Numbered from the stretch's first letter, positions 1-6,389 are shown. The stretch is DNA of 14,416 nucleotides from Propionivibrio sp. (GCA_017990155.1 JAGNOM010000038.1:1-14416); one strand, 5' to 3'. Numbers and translations are program-made. The notes: generated by a model not told the origin, from the sequence alone.

Positions 1-220
1 GTAGTTATTCCGGACAGGACTACCTACGCGACCCGTCCGGGTTCAAACGTAGGCATCATCAGCCCCAGAAAGAATCCGAGGCGGTTAAGGGAGGAATGCC
101 ATCTCCACGAGCTTCAATATAGACATCACTCGCCGGATGCGCAAAGAAACAATGCTTCTGCCACCGCGAGACATCTTCCTCTGGCACTTAAGCAAATCGG
201 CTTCATGAGCCGCTGGACGG
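1..220. other. Left-edge stretch without a supported gene, downstream of nifM
   Basis: No convincing coding sequence is visible on either strand. One plus-strand frame stays open from base 1 to a stop at 286-288, but its translation has no recognisable motif, no visible start, and runs antisense into the 3' end of nifM. Minus-strand ATGs here give only very short frames without ribosome binding sites. The first 53 bases hold nested inverted repeats, listed separately. The next nif-associated gene or another operon may begin beyond the left edge. Confidence 0.5.
10..53. repeat. Interleaved inverted repeats with pseudoknot-like topology
   Basis: CCGGAC at 10-15 is complementary to GTCCGG at 35-40, and CCTACG at 23-28 is complementary to CGTAGG at 48-53. 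The two pairs interleave, the order expected for an H-type pseudoknot. A further pair, GTAGT at 1-5 and ACTAC at 19-23, and a close palindrome ACCCG-TC-CGGGT at 31-42 offer competing folds. I do not recognise an RNA family here. It may be chance, or part of a structured element cut off at the left edge. Confidence 0.3.
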
Positions 221-222
221 CT
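208..222 (-). terminator. Small hairpin at the nifM stop codon (weak terminator candidate)
   Basis: On the minus strand AGCCG-TCCAG-CGGCT forms a 5-bp stem with a 5-nt loop that includes the nifM stop codon. No T-tract follows, so this is at most a transcript-stabilising or weak termination structure at the end of the nifVWZM operon. Confidence 0.2.
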
Positions 223-1078
223 ACGCCGGTTGTTTCTGAAACAAGCCCGCAATCCAAGCTTTCTGAGCCGATTTTCGACGCGAATCGCTAATCCGCTCGC
301 GAATCTTTTCACGCGCTGCGGAAAAGGACAGCTCGCAGCTTGCCTCGATGGCAATGCATTGGAGGATGTGAAAGCCGAGCGGCGATTCGACCACCTCCGA
401 GACGTCTCCGGGCGCCAGGCTGAACGCGATTTCCTCAAGCTCAGGATAGAGTTGTCCGCGCCTGAGCGTCCCCAACTGACCGCCGTTCATCGCGCTTGGG
501 CATTCCGAGTGTTTCAGCGCCTGTTCGCCGAAACGCTTGGGTGACTTCTTCAGTCGGGTGCAAATTTCTTCGATCTTCGCCCACGCTGATCTCCGGTCGC
601 TACCAGGCAGGCTTTCGTTGATCGTGATCAGGATATGCCGCAGCGTTCTGTTTTCCGGCCGCTGAAACCGTTCACGATGCAGCAGGTAATAGAGTTCAAC
701 GTCCGTATCGCTGATTTCGACGCTCTGGCTGGCAATCCGCTCCAGCACGGCCTCGACCTTCAGCTCCCGCTCGATCGCCTGTACGAGTCCGATTCGGTCT
801 AGACCTGAACGTTCCAGATCGGCCACGAACTCGGCTTCATCCGTGTAACGGCCGCGAATTTCGGATTCTGCCTGTTGCAGCGACGACACGGGCAGGATCA
901 CGTTGGCCGCTTCGGGCGTCGCGAGGATGCGCTGTTCAATCTGCATCTGGCGCATGGCAATCGCCTCGACGCGCGCCTTTTCTTCCGGCGAGAGGCTCGA
1001 CGGTGCCTTCTTGAACACTTCCTGCGCGACCTTGAGCCTGAGATAGGGAGACATTTCGGGGATATCCGACATGTTCAT
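221..1078 (-). CDS. nifM: NifM, parvulin-type peptidyl-prolyl isomerase for nitrogenase Fe protein maturation
   Basis: The 285-residue product has a helical N-terminal region and a parvulin (rotamase) domain at about residues 142-243. Typical elements are LRHILI near 146-151, a GGQLGTLRRGQL stretch near 199-210, and the closing SPLGFHILQ near 232-240. This arrangement matches NifM, which in Klebsiella and Azotobacter is needed to produce active Fe protein (NifH). No signal peptide is visible, so it should act in the cytoplasm rather than as an outer-membrane-protein chaperone like SurA or PpiD. It starts 3 bp after the nifZ stop, with a GGAG 9 nt upstream of the ATG lying inside the nifZ end. 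It is the last gene of the nifVWZM operon visible here. Position within nif genes makes nifM far more likely than a general parvulin. Confidence 0.9.
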   Translation of the reverse strand: MNMSDIPEMSPYLRLKVAQEVFKKAPSSLSPEEKARVEAIAMRQMQIEQRILATPEAANVILPVSSLQQAESEIRGRYTDEAEFVADLERSGLDRIGLVQAIERELKVEAVLERIASQSVEISDTDVELYYLLHRERFQRPENRTLRHILITINESLPGSDRRSAWAKIEEICTRLKKSPKRFGEQALKHSECPSAMNGGQLGTLRRGQLYPELEEIAFSLAPGDVSEVVESPLGFHILQCIAIEASCELSFSAAREKIRERISDSRRKSAQKAWIAGLFQKQPA

Positions 1079-1081
1079 GAT

Positions 1082-1558
1082 TCACGACTCCGCAAGCGAC
1101 ATCAGCGCCGCCTCGGGCACGGCCAGCGTGCGTCCGGGAAGGCAGTCGAAATGGATGTGATAGACGATCGCACGCTCACTGGACTCGGCGCACTGAGTGT
1201 CCTGACGCATGACGCGGAGGACTTCACCCACCGCACCGCGCGGGACGCGCAGATCATTGCCAAGCAAGAGTATCCGGCTGGCGCACACGCGCTCACGCGC
1301 TTCGAAAGCGCTGGCGATCCAGGCTTCTTCAGCGTCGATCAGTTCCTCCTCGCGACAGCCGACGATACGGTCGACGTCGAGGAAATGCACGGTATAGATA
1401 ATCTGGTCCTGCAGAAATGTGCCGATGTCGACGACAGTCCCGACGCAACCGCGCCGGATCAACAGCCCCCCCATCGCCGCGCCGCAAAAAGTGCCGTCAT
1501 TGCGCACGTTTCGAATCACACGCACCGAATCGCCCAAATCCCACTTGGTCCACATCAT
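1082..1558 (-). CDS. nifZ: NifZ, nitrogenase MoFe protein assembly factor
   Basis: The 158-residue product is close to the length of Azotobacter NifZ. It holds two related segments: residues about 35-75 (GCVGTVVDIG, YTVHFLDVDRIVGCREEEL) and about 105-152 (GAVGEVLRVM, VYHIHFDCLPGRTLAVPE). This internal duplication of an SH3-like NifZ unit is typical of the family. NifZ works with NifW in maturation of the P-cluster of the MoFe protein. The first ATG overlaps the nifW stop codon as ATGA, indicating translational coupling. A second ATG follows directly, and the upstream AAGG and GAGG motifs do not clearly choose between them. The function rests on family resemblance plus its position between nifW and nifM. 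Confidence 0.9.
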   Translation of the reverse strand: MMWTKWDLGDSVRVIRNVRNDGTFCGAAMGGLLIRRGCVGTVVDIGTFLQDQIIYTVHFLDVDRIVGCREEELIDAEEAWIASAFEARERVCASRILLLGNDLRVPRGAVGEVLRVMRQDTQCAESSERAIVYHIHFDCLPGRTLAVPEAALMSLAES

Positions 1559-1893
1559 GGCCTCGCCTTGGCATTTCTTCCGATGGCACTCAAGGGAATG
1601 GTCGAGATGCCGGAAGCACGTTTCAGGACGCGGAAGACCTTCTCGGTGATGGCATCCGAACGGACAAAGTCACCGTAGGCCTGTTCGAGCGACAGGCGAA
1701 ACTGTTCGCGGCTCGGTTCGCCCTTCGTTTCCAACCGCGCCAGATAGTCGTGAAAACGTTGCAGGATGTGCAGGCGATTGACCTGCACGACCGCCGGATC
1801 GTAAGCGACGCCGAAAAACGCGAGAAAGTCCTCCGCCGATTCCAGGTCATCAAGATCAACCAAGTCCGGTTCAGCGTCATTGGCAGCCGTCAT
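1555..1893 (-). CDS. nifW: NifW, nitrogenase stabilising/protective protein
   Basis: The 112-residue product begins MTAANDAEP and has the acidic, leucine-rich N-terminus and core typical of NifW (LESAEDFLAFFGV, VVQVNRLHILQRFHDYL). NifW associates with the MoFe protein and takes part in its assembly or in protection from oxygen. The same frame stays open far upstream through nifV, but that extension has no protein character. I chose the ATG at 1893 because GAGGAG lies 7 nt upstream and the homology begins there. The start overlaps the end of nifV by 17 bp and the stop overlaps nifZ by 4 bp, so all genes of this operon are probably translationally coupled. Confidence 0.9.
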   Translation of the reverse strand: MTAANDAEPDLVDLDDLESAEDFLAFFGVAYDPAVVQVNRLHILQRFHDYLARLETKGEPSREQFRLSLEQAYGDFVRSDAITEKVFRVLKRASGISTIPLSAIGRNAKARP

Positions 1894-3079
1894 GGCGTGC
1901 TCCTCGTGGATGATTGGGGGTGTATTCGCTGCTTCCATGCGACTGTTCGCGCCGCACGGCGTCGAGCAATTCCAGCAGTTCGTCCGATTCGGGCGAGCGC
2001 TTTGCGGCATGAACGAAATCGCGGAGACGGCCGACGATCGTGCTGGCCTCGGCGTCGGCCAACGGCCGCCCGAGCGCGCTATAAACCGCCTGCACGCCCC
2101 CCTTGCCTGAATGCTTGCCGAGAACGAAACGATGCTGGCGGCCGACCAGCTGTGGATCGAAGCCCTGGTAGTTGTCCGGATGCTTGAGCAGGCCGTCGAT
2201 ATGGATGCCCGCCTCGTGCGTGAAGGCGCCCTCGCCGACCACGCTTTTTTGCCAGGGCACCGGCCGCCCGGCGGCACGGGCGACCGTCTCCGAGAGCGCC
2301 GGGAAGCGCCGAAGATCGACGCCGGTTTCGATGCCGTAGCACTGACGCAGCCCGAGTACGACCTCCTCCAGCGGCGCGTTCCCGGCGCGTTCGCCGAGGC
2401 CATTGACCGTGGTATTGATGTGCGTCACTCCGGCACGCACTGCCGCCAGGGTGTTGGCGGTCGCCAGTCCGAGATCGTCGTGCGCGTGCATTTCGATGTC
2501 GAGATCGGTATTTCGGCGCAAGAGGCCGATGCGCTCGGCCGCGGCAAAGGGATCGAGCACGCCGAGCGTATCGGCAAAGCGAAGTCGGCAAGCCCCGGCG
2601 CGCTGCGCGGCCTCGGCGATGCGGACAAGGAACTGGGGGTCGGCACGCGACGCATCCTCGGCGCCGATGCAGACTTCGAGCCCGGCGTCGCGTGCCCTGG
2701 CGATGTGCTTTCCAATACTCTGCAGGAGCCAGTCGCGGTCGCGACGCAGTTTGAAGGTCAGATGCTGGTCGGATGCCGGCAGCGAAATATCGATGAGATG
2801 GACACCCAGGCCGCAACAGGCGTCGATGTCGCCTTCGTGCATGCGGCTCCAGACCATCAGCCGCGCCGCGAGGCCAAGACGAGCGACCGCGCGGATGCTC
2901 TCGCGCTCGGTCTCGCCCATCGCCGGAATACCTATCTCGAGCTCCGGAACACCAAGGCCATTGAGTTGCCGGGCAATGTCGAGCTTTTCGTCAATGCTGA
3001 ACGCGACCCCGGCCGACTGCTCGCCGTCACGCAGCGTCGTGTCATTGATGATCAGGGATTTTGCTTCGGCAATCGGCAT
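1877..3079 (-). CDS. nifV: NifV, homocitrate synthase
   Basis: The 400-residue product condenses acetyl-CoA with 2-oxoglutarate to (R)-homocitrate, the organic ligand of the FeMo-cofactor. It shows the DRE-TIM barrel hallmarks: DTTLRDGEQ at 13-21 with the catalytic Arg17, the metal-binding pair in EMHAHDDLG (His198 and His200), and NGLGERAGNA at 226-235. The HEAGIHIDG segment is the usual one of homocitrate and isopropylmalate synthases. The missing C-terminal LeuA regulatory domain and the nif neighbours argue for NifV over LeuA. It is the first gene of the operon. AGGAG lies 6 nt upstream of the ATG, and a sigma-54 promoter with a NifA site lies just upstream, so expression should follow nitrogen-fixing conditions. 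The C-terminal tail overlaps the nifW start. Confidence 0.95.
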   Translation of the reverse strand: MPIAEAKSLIINDTTLRDGEQSAGVAFSIDEKLDIARQLNGLGVPELEIGIPAMGETERESIRAVARLGLAARLMVWSRMHEGDIDACCGLGVHLIDISLPASDQHLTFKLRRDRDWLLQSIGKHIARARDAGLEVCIGAEDASRADPQFLVRIAEAAQRAGACRLRFADTLGVLDPFAAAERIGLLRRNTDLDIEMHAHDDLGLATANTLAAVRAGVTHINTTVNGLGERAGNAPLEEVVLGLRQCYGIETGVDLRRFPALSETVARAAGRPVPWQKSVVGEGAFTHEAGIHIDGLLKHPDNYQGFDPQLVGRQHRFVLGKHSGKGGVQAVYSALGRPLADAEASTIVGRLRDFVHAAKRSPESDELLELLDAVRREQSHGSSEYTPNHPRGARHDGCQ

Positions 3080-3100
3080 ACAGGCTCCTGAATTGACCTA

Positions 3101-3116
3101 AGCAATTCTGGTGCCT
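3101..3116 (-). promoter_or_regulatory. Sigma-54 (RpoN) -24/-12 promoter of nifVWZM
   Basis: The minus strand reads AGGCACCAGAATTGCT, which matches TGGCAC(N)5TTGC(A/T) at all conserved positions except the first T. The invariant GG and GC doublets have the correct spacing. The predicted start is near 3090, leaving only about 11 nt before the nifV ATG, with AGGAG beginning at about +2. Confidence 0.85.
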
Positions 3117-3132
3117 GTACACAATGTACGTC

Positions 3133-3145
3133 TAAGCGATTGAAT
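3133..3145 (-). promoter_or_regulatory. IHF-like site between NifA element and promoter
   Basis: The minus strand reads ATTCAATCGCTTA, one mismatch from the IHF consensus WATCAANNNNTTR. It lies between the NifA-type element and the -24/-12 promoter, where IHF bends DNA in characterised nif promoters. The consensus is short, so chance occurrence is possible. Confidence 0.45.
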
Positions 3146-3187
3146 TACAGTGCGATTGTTCTTCTTGTTCGCACAAACTTCGTGAAT

Positions 3188-3203
3188 TGTCGTAAAACGA
3201 ACA
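3188..3203. promoter_or_regulatory. NifA upstream activator sequence
   Basis: TGT-CGTAAAACGA-ACA is an exact TGT-N10-ACA element centred about 105 bp upstream of the predicted nifV transcription start. That is within the usual distance for NifA acting on sigma-54 RNA polymerase. It sits between the pit stop codon and nifV, so it should serve nifVWZM. Confidence 0.75.
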
Positions 3204-3218
3204 ACACAAAACGGGGTT

Positions 3219-4793
3219 TCAGGCGTTAACCATCCCGAAGATCATGTAGTAAATCAGCGCAGCGAGGATGCCGGAAATCGGCACGGTGATGATCCACGCG
3301 GCGGCAATCTTCAACAATGCCGAACGCTTGACGAGTTCGTGGCGATAGACCTTGCGGATCTGTTTGCGCTCGATTTTGCTCAACTCGGCCGTCGCGCCCT
3401 GCGCTTTCAAGCGATCAAGCATCAACCGCTTTTCTTCAATCGACGCCTTGCCAAAACGTTCGAGAAACGCTTCGACCACTTCCTTGTCGGCACCTGCGTG
3501 ATGCTGCTTGATCTCCTCGATCATCTGCGAATAGCTGGTCTTGATGAATTCACGCAGGAAACCGACGCCAAAAACGCCACCGACCGCGATATGCGTCGAA
3601 CTGACCGGCAAACCGAGCTGCGAGGCGATGATGACGGTCAGCGCCGCCGACATGGCGATGCAGAAGGCGCGCATCTGGTCGAGTTCAGTGATCTCGCTGC
3701 CGACGGTACGGATCAGCTTGGGCCCGTACAGCAGCAAACCGATGGCAATACCGGTCGCACCAACCAGCATGACCCACAGCGGAATCGATGCCTCGGTTGC
3801 AATGGCGCCACTACTCTTCGCCGCATCAGCGATCGCCGCCAGCGGTCCAACCGCATTTGCCACATCATTGGCGCCGTGCGCGAAGCTCAGCAGCGCCGCG
3901 GCGCAAATCAGCGGAATCGTGAACAAGGTGTTGATACTGGCCTTGCTGTTTTCCAGCGAATCGAATTTTCCTGTGATCGAACGCCCGAGCAGCCAGTAGG
4001 TTGCAAGACCGATCCCTACCCCGATGCCGAAAGCTGGAAACACACTCAGTTTCCAGACCTTGTTGAGCCCCTTGAGGATCAGATAAGTCGAAAAGGCGAA
4101 AGCCATCAGCCCGATCAGGATCGGCACCATGCGCTGTGCGGCGGCCACCATGTCTTCCCGGTAGGTGATCGAGCGCTTGATCCAGTATAGAAATCCGGCT
4201 GCGACGATCCCGCCCATGACCGGCGAGATGATCCAGCTGGCGACGATTCCGCCGAGCGTTCCCCAATTGGCGGCTCCCGCACCTCCGGCAGCGATTCCCG
4301 CACCCAACACGGCGCCGATGATTGAATGCGTTGTCGAAACAGGAGCGCCCGAAGCGGTCGCGATGTTCAACCAGATCGCGCCGGCCAGCAGCGCAGCCGT
4401 CATCACCCAGATGAAATGTTCGGTATCGGCAATCGCCGCCGGATCGATAATCCCTTTTTGCACCGTCGCTACAACGTCGCCGCCGGCGATCAGCGCGCCG
4501 GCCATCTCGAACACCGCAGCAATGATGATGGCGCCGGTCATCGAAATCGCGCGTGAACCGACTGCCGGTCCGACGTTGTTGGCGACATCGTTGGCGCCGA
4601 TATTCATGGCCATGTAGCCGCCAATCATCGCCGCCACCACCAGCATCACGCCATGCGGTCCGTTGGCCTCGTCGATGAGGCTCGAGAACAGCATCACGCA
4701 AACCACGAAGATCAGGCCAACGCCCAATCGCAACGATTCCCTGCGACCGCGTTTGGTCGCTTTTTCCAGCTCATTAATGTCCCTGAATTCCAT
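3219..4793 (-). CDS. pit: PiT-family inorganic phosphate transporter
   Basis: The 524-residue membrane protein carries the duplicated PHO4/PiT signature: GANDVANN at 66-73 and GANDVANA at about 307-314, each in a hydrophobic half-domain. Many hydrophobic segments run from residue 22 to 410. A charged, probably soluble segment follows at about 425-490, then two last hydrophobic stretches (about 492-520). PiT proteins are low-affinity phosphate (metal-phosphate) importers driven by H+ or Na+. The start at 4793 lacks a clear Shine-Dalgarno sequence. No PhoU-like (DUF47) partner gene is adjacent. The gene lies upstream of nifV on the same strand with about 140 bp between them, but nifV has its own promoter. 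The upstream region contains a PHO-box-like repeat, suggesting phosphate control. Confidence 0.92.
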   Translation of the reverse strand: MEFRDINELEKATKRGRRESLRLGVGLIFVVCVMLFSSLIDEANGPHGVMLVVAAMIGGYMAMNIGANDVANNVGPAVGSRAISMTGAIIIAAVFEMAGALIAGGDVVATVQKGIIDPAAIADTEHFIWVMTAALLAGAIWLNIATASGAPVSTTHSIIGAVLGAGIAAGGAGAANWGTLGGIVASWIISPVMGGIVAAGFLYWIKRSITYREDMVAAAQRMVPILIGLMAFAFSTYLILKGLNKVWKLSVFPAFGIGVGIGLATYWLLGRSITGKFDSLENSKASINTLFTIPLICAAALLSFAHGANDVANAVGPLAAIADAAKSSGAIATEASIPLWVMLVGATGIAIGLLLYGPKLIRTVGSEITELDQMRAFCIAMSAALTVIIASQLGLPVSSTHIAVGGVFGVGFLREFIKTSYSQMIEEIKQHHAGADKEVVEAFLERFGKASIEEKRLMLDRLKAQGATAELSKIERKQIRKVYRHELVKRSALLKIAAAWIITVPISGILAALIYYMIFGMVNA

Positions 4794-4898
4794 CTTTTTT
4801 CAAGCGCCCCATCTCAACAGTGATTGTCTTGCTGCGTTCTCCAAGGCTGACCCGTGCCCCCGATTGGCCGTCTGCCCGAAAACGCAAAAGGTCGTATT

Positions 4899-4916
4899 GT
4901 GACATCTCTGTGACGG
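4899..4916 (-). promoter_or_regulatory. Candidate PHO box upstream of pit
   Basis: In the pit direction the sequence reads CCGTCAC-AGAG-ATGTCAC: two 7-bp units separated by 4 bp, with the 11-bp period of PhoB sites. Each unit differs by one base from CTGTCAC, a half-site seen in known PHO boxes. It lies about 105 bp before the pit ATG in the expected orientation. No good -10 hexamer follows at the usual distance, which lowers confidence. Confidence 0.5.
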
Positions 4917-4924
4917 TTTCTACA
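4909..4924. promoter_or_regulatory. Second TGT-N10-ACA element (possible NifA site)
   Basis: TGT-GACGGTTTCT-ACA is an exact TGT-N10-ACA match that shares bases with the PHO-box-like repeat. No convincing sigma-54 promoter is nearby, and such a match is expected by chance about once per 4 kb, so function is uncertain. Confidence 0.25.
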
Positions 4925-5071
4925 AAGTGCTTGATGTAGCGACAAAAGGGAAAAGTGCGGCCGTGGCTGAGCGAACACGCAATCCCGAGACGACAGAGCG
5001 TTACATCGCGTCACACATGGGGAACCACGCGAACTGGCTTTTCGCCCATGATCGAGACCATTGAAAAACTT

Positions 5072-5085
5072 CTGTCATATCGATG
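5072..5085. promoter_or_regulatory. PHO half-site within a small palindrome upstream of the TPR gene
   Basis: CTGTCAT at 5072-5078 is a perfect PHO half-site. It also forms an inverted repeat GTCAT at 5074-5078 with ATGAC at 5082-5086, spacer ATCG. A TTGTCTC follows 22 bp downstream, two 11-bp periods, but the middle unit does not match. It may be a partial PhoB site or another operator for the TPR-mgsA transcript. Confidence 0.25.
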
Positions 5086-5131
5086 ACCTAGACTTGTCTC
5101 GGTCATCCGCACATCAAAAGGAGTCTCAGTC

Positions 5132-5668
5132 GTGATCAGTACGCTCGTTGAAATGCTCGGCAATTTCTACGCGAACAACGATCTGGCAAATGTTGAAACG
5201 CTGGCCCGCAGCATCCATTCGGCGGTTCCCGGCGATCAGGTTTCGTTGCTGTTCCTTGGCCTCGCCTACTACAAGACCGGACGGGCCAGCGCGGCGATCG
5301 ACACTTTCGACAAGGTGCACGCCACAAAAACTCCGAGCCTGCTGAAGCACGAGGAATCAAGCCTCCCGCAAGCCGATTCGGCAGCCGTCGTCTGTTATGA
5401 AGAAGCCACCCGGCGCAGCCCGCTGCTGGCACGACTCTGGTGTGATCTGGGTGCCGCCCTGCTCGAACTGCGCAAATTTGACCTTGCCATTCCGGCTTTT
5501 CGCAGCTCACTGAAGGCGCAACCAAACGACGAGGCCTATCGCGGTCTCGGCAAGATCTATCGCCTGCGGCGCAACTTCGCCGCAGCGCGCGAATGTTTTG
5601 GATGGGTTCGCAAGCTCCGCACGCGCTTCGCTGCGCCAACGAGCCTTGGCGAACTCAAAACAGCTTAG
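5132..5668 (+). CDS. Small tetratricopeptide-repeat (TPR) protein, function unknown
   Basis: The 178-residue product starts at GTG with AAAGGAG 8 nt upstream. It has TPR-like helical pairs: residues about 8-65 (FYANNDLANVETLARSI, LAYYKTGRASAAIDTFDKV) and about 95-165 (LWCDLGAALLELRKFDLAIP, AYRGLGKIYRLRRNFAAARE). A less regular stretch joins them. No signal peptide, transmembrane segment or catalytic motif is visible, so it is probably a cytoplasmic protein-protein adaptor. mgsA follows 74 bp downstream on the same strand without a clear terminator, so they may be co-transcribed. The partner protein cannot be predicted from the sequence, and the specific family is not recognised. Confidence 0.8.
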   Translation: MISTLVEMLGNFYANNDLANVETLARSIHSAVPGDQVSLLFLGLAYYKTGRASAAIDTFDKVHATKTPSLLKHEESSLPQADSAAVVCYEEATRRSPLLARLWCDLGAALLELRKFDLAIPAFRSSLKAQPNDEAYRGLGKIYRLRRNFAAARECFGWVRKLRTRFAAPTSLGELKTA

Positions 5669-5742
5669 GCCTTCGGCAGGATTTCTCGCCCGATTCCGAG
5701 GCTTGGTCGCCCTGATGGTGACTCGTTGCAAAGGAGACCCTC

Positions 5743-6288
5743 ATGATCAACGAATTCAACGAACCGCTACCCATTCCTCCGAAAAAACGCATCGCTCTCG
5801 TGGCGCACGATAACAAGAAACAGGATCTGCTTGAGTGGGCCCACTACAACCGTGGATTGCTCGTCAAACACGAACTGTGCGCAACCGGAACGACCGGTTC
5901 CTTGCTCGAAAAGACACTTGAGGTCGATATTCTCAAGCTGCAGAGCGGTCCACTCGGCGGCGACCAGCAGATCGGCGCCAAGATTGCCGAAGGCGTGATC
6001 GACTTCATCATCTTCTTCTGGGATCCGCTGGAACCGCAACCGCACGATCCGGACGTCAAGGCGCTGCTGCGACTGGCGGTCGTGTGGAACGTTCCGGTGG
6101 CCTGCAACCGTGCCTCGGCGGACTTCATGATTTCCTCACCGCTGATGTCGTCCGCCTACGAGCGCGCGTTACCGGACTTCGAAATCCATCGGAGCCGATT
6201 CGAACCGGTGACGGATTCAGAAACCGCAGCGGAATCCGGAGCGCTTCAAAAGAACCGGGATACTGCCGAGACTCCAATCCCGGCTTGA
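5743..6288 (+). CDS. mgsA: Methylglyoxal synthase
   Basis: The enzyme converts dihydroxyacetone phosphate to methylglyoxal and phosphate, a glycolytic bypass used when phosphorylated sugars accumulate or phosphate is scarce. The 181-residue product matches E. coli MgsA with a +3 offset: IALVAHD with His22, SGPLGGDQQ with Asp74, and FFWDPL...HDPDVKALLRLA with His101 and Asp104. These are the phosphate-binding and catalytic positions. The start has AAGGAG 6 nt upstream. The protein is about 29 residues longer than E. coli MgsA (152). The extra part is mostly a hydrophilic C-terminal tail rich in E, S, T and A that looks disordered. A terminator lies just after the stop. Characterised MgsA enzymes are inhibited by phosphate, notable given the divergent pit gene. 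Confidence 0.95.
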   Translation: MINEFNEPLPIPPKKRIALVAHDNKKQDLLEWAHYNRGLLVKHELCATGTTGSLLEKTLEVDILKLQSGPLGGDQQIGAKIAEGVIDFIIFFWDPLEPQPHDPDVKALLRLAVVWNVPVACNRASADFMISSPLMSSAYERALPDFEIHRSRFEPVTDSETAAESGALQKNRDTAETPIPA

Positions 6289-6295
6289 CCGCGAG

Positions 6296-6317
6296 GGGGC
6301 CGACAGCGGCCCCTTTC
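6296..6317 (+). terminator. Rho-independent terminator after mgsA
   Basis: GGGGCCG at 6296-6302, loop ACAG and CGGCCCC at 6307-6313 form a perfect 7-bp GC stem, followed by TTTCT. It begins 7 bp after the mgsA stop. The short T-tract is typical for GC-rich genomes. Confidence 0.8.
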
Positions 6318-6389
6318 TGCACCTCCCTGCGTCACTGCACCAATCCGGCTTCCGGTATTCGCGCCTGATTTCAGCCTTCCCCTGCGTCG

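Larger units (their letters stand above)
4794..5131. promoter_or_regulatory. Divergent regulatory region between pit and the TPR gene
   Basis: This 338-bp stretch contains no supported gene. It must hold the divergent promoters of pit (minus) and the TPR-mgsA pair (plus). Visible elements are a PHO-box-like direct repeat, an overlapping TGT-N10-ACA element, and a perfect PHO half-site inside a palindrome near the TPR gene. I could not identify convincing sigma-70 -35/-10 pairs. A sigma-54-like sequence at 4844-4859 on the minus strand has a perfect GGCACG -24 part but lacks the GC of the -12 part. Confidence 0.5.

Noticed and set aside
31..53. tRNA T-arm-like GGTTCAAAC
   Set aside because: The flanking bases do not form the 5-bp T stem, and no acceptor or anticodon arms can be built around it.
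1..288. Plus-strand frame open from base 1 to the stop at 286-288
   Set aside because: No start in view, no recognisable motif, unlikely residue composition, and it runs antisense into the end of nifM. It could still be the tail of a gene from the left, but nothing supports that.
1555..2403. Long version of the nifW frame (282 codons)
   Set aside because: Only the last 112 residues resemble NifW. The upstream part is a nifV shadow, and GAGGAG supports the start at 1893.
2111..3091. Long plus-strand open frame antisense to nifV (326 codons)
   Set aside because: Mirror of GC-biased codon use in nifV, which is unmistakable. The antisense translation has no domain character.
3204..3220. Terminator after pit
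   Set aside because: Only a 4-bp AAAC/GTTT stem is visible, with no adequate GC stem. Transcription of pit may read into nifV.
3339..4190. Plus-strand open frame antisense to pit (283 codons)
   Set aside because: The transporter has both GANDVAN motifs and a membrane-protein pattern. The antisense frame is a shadow.
4844..4859. Sigma-54-like promoter upstream of pit
   Set aside because: The -24 part GGCACG is perfect, but the -12 part reads AGCCT and lacks the nearly invariant GC, so I did not call a promoter.
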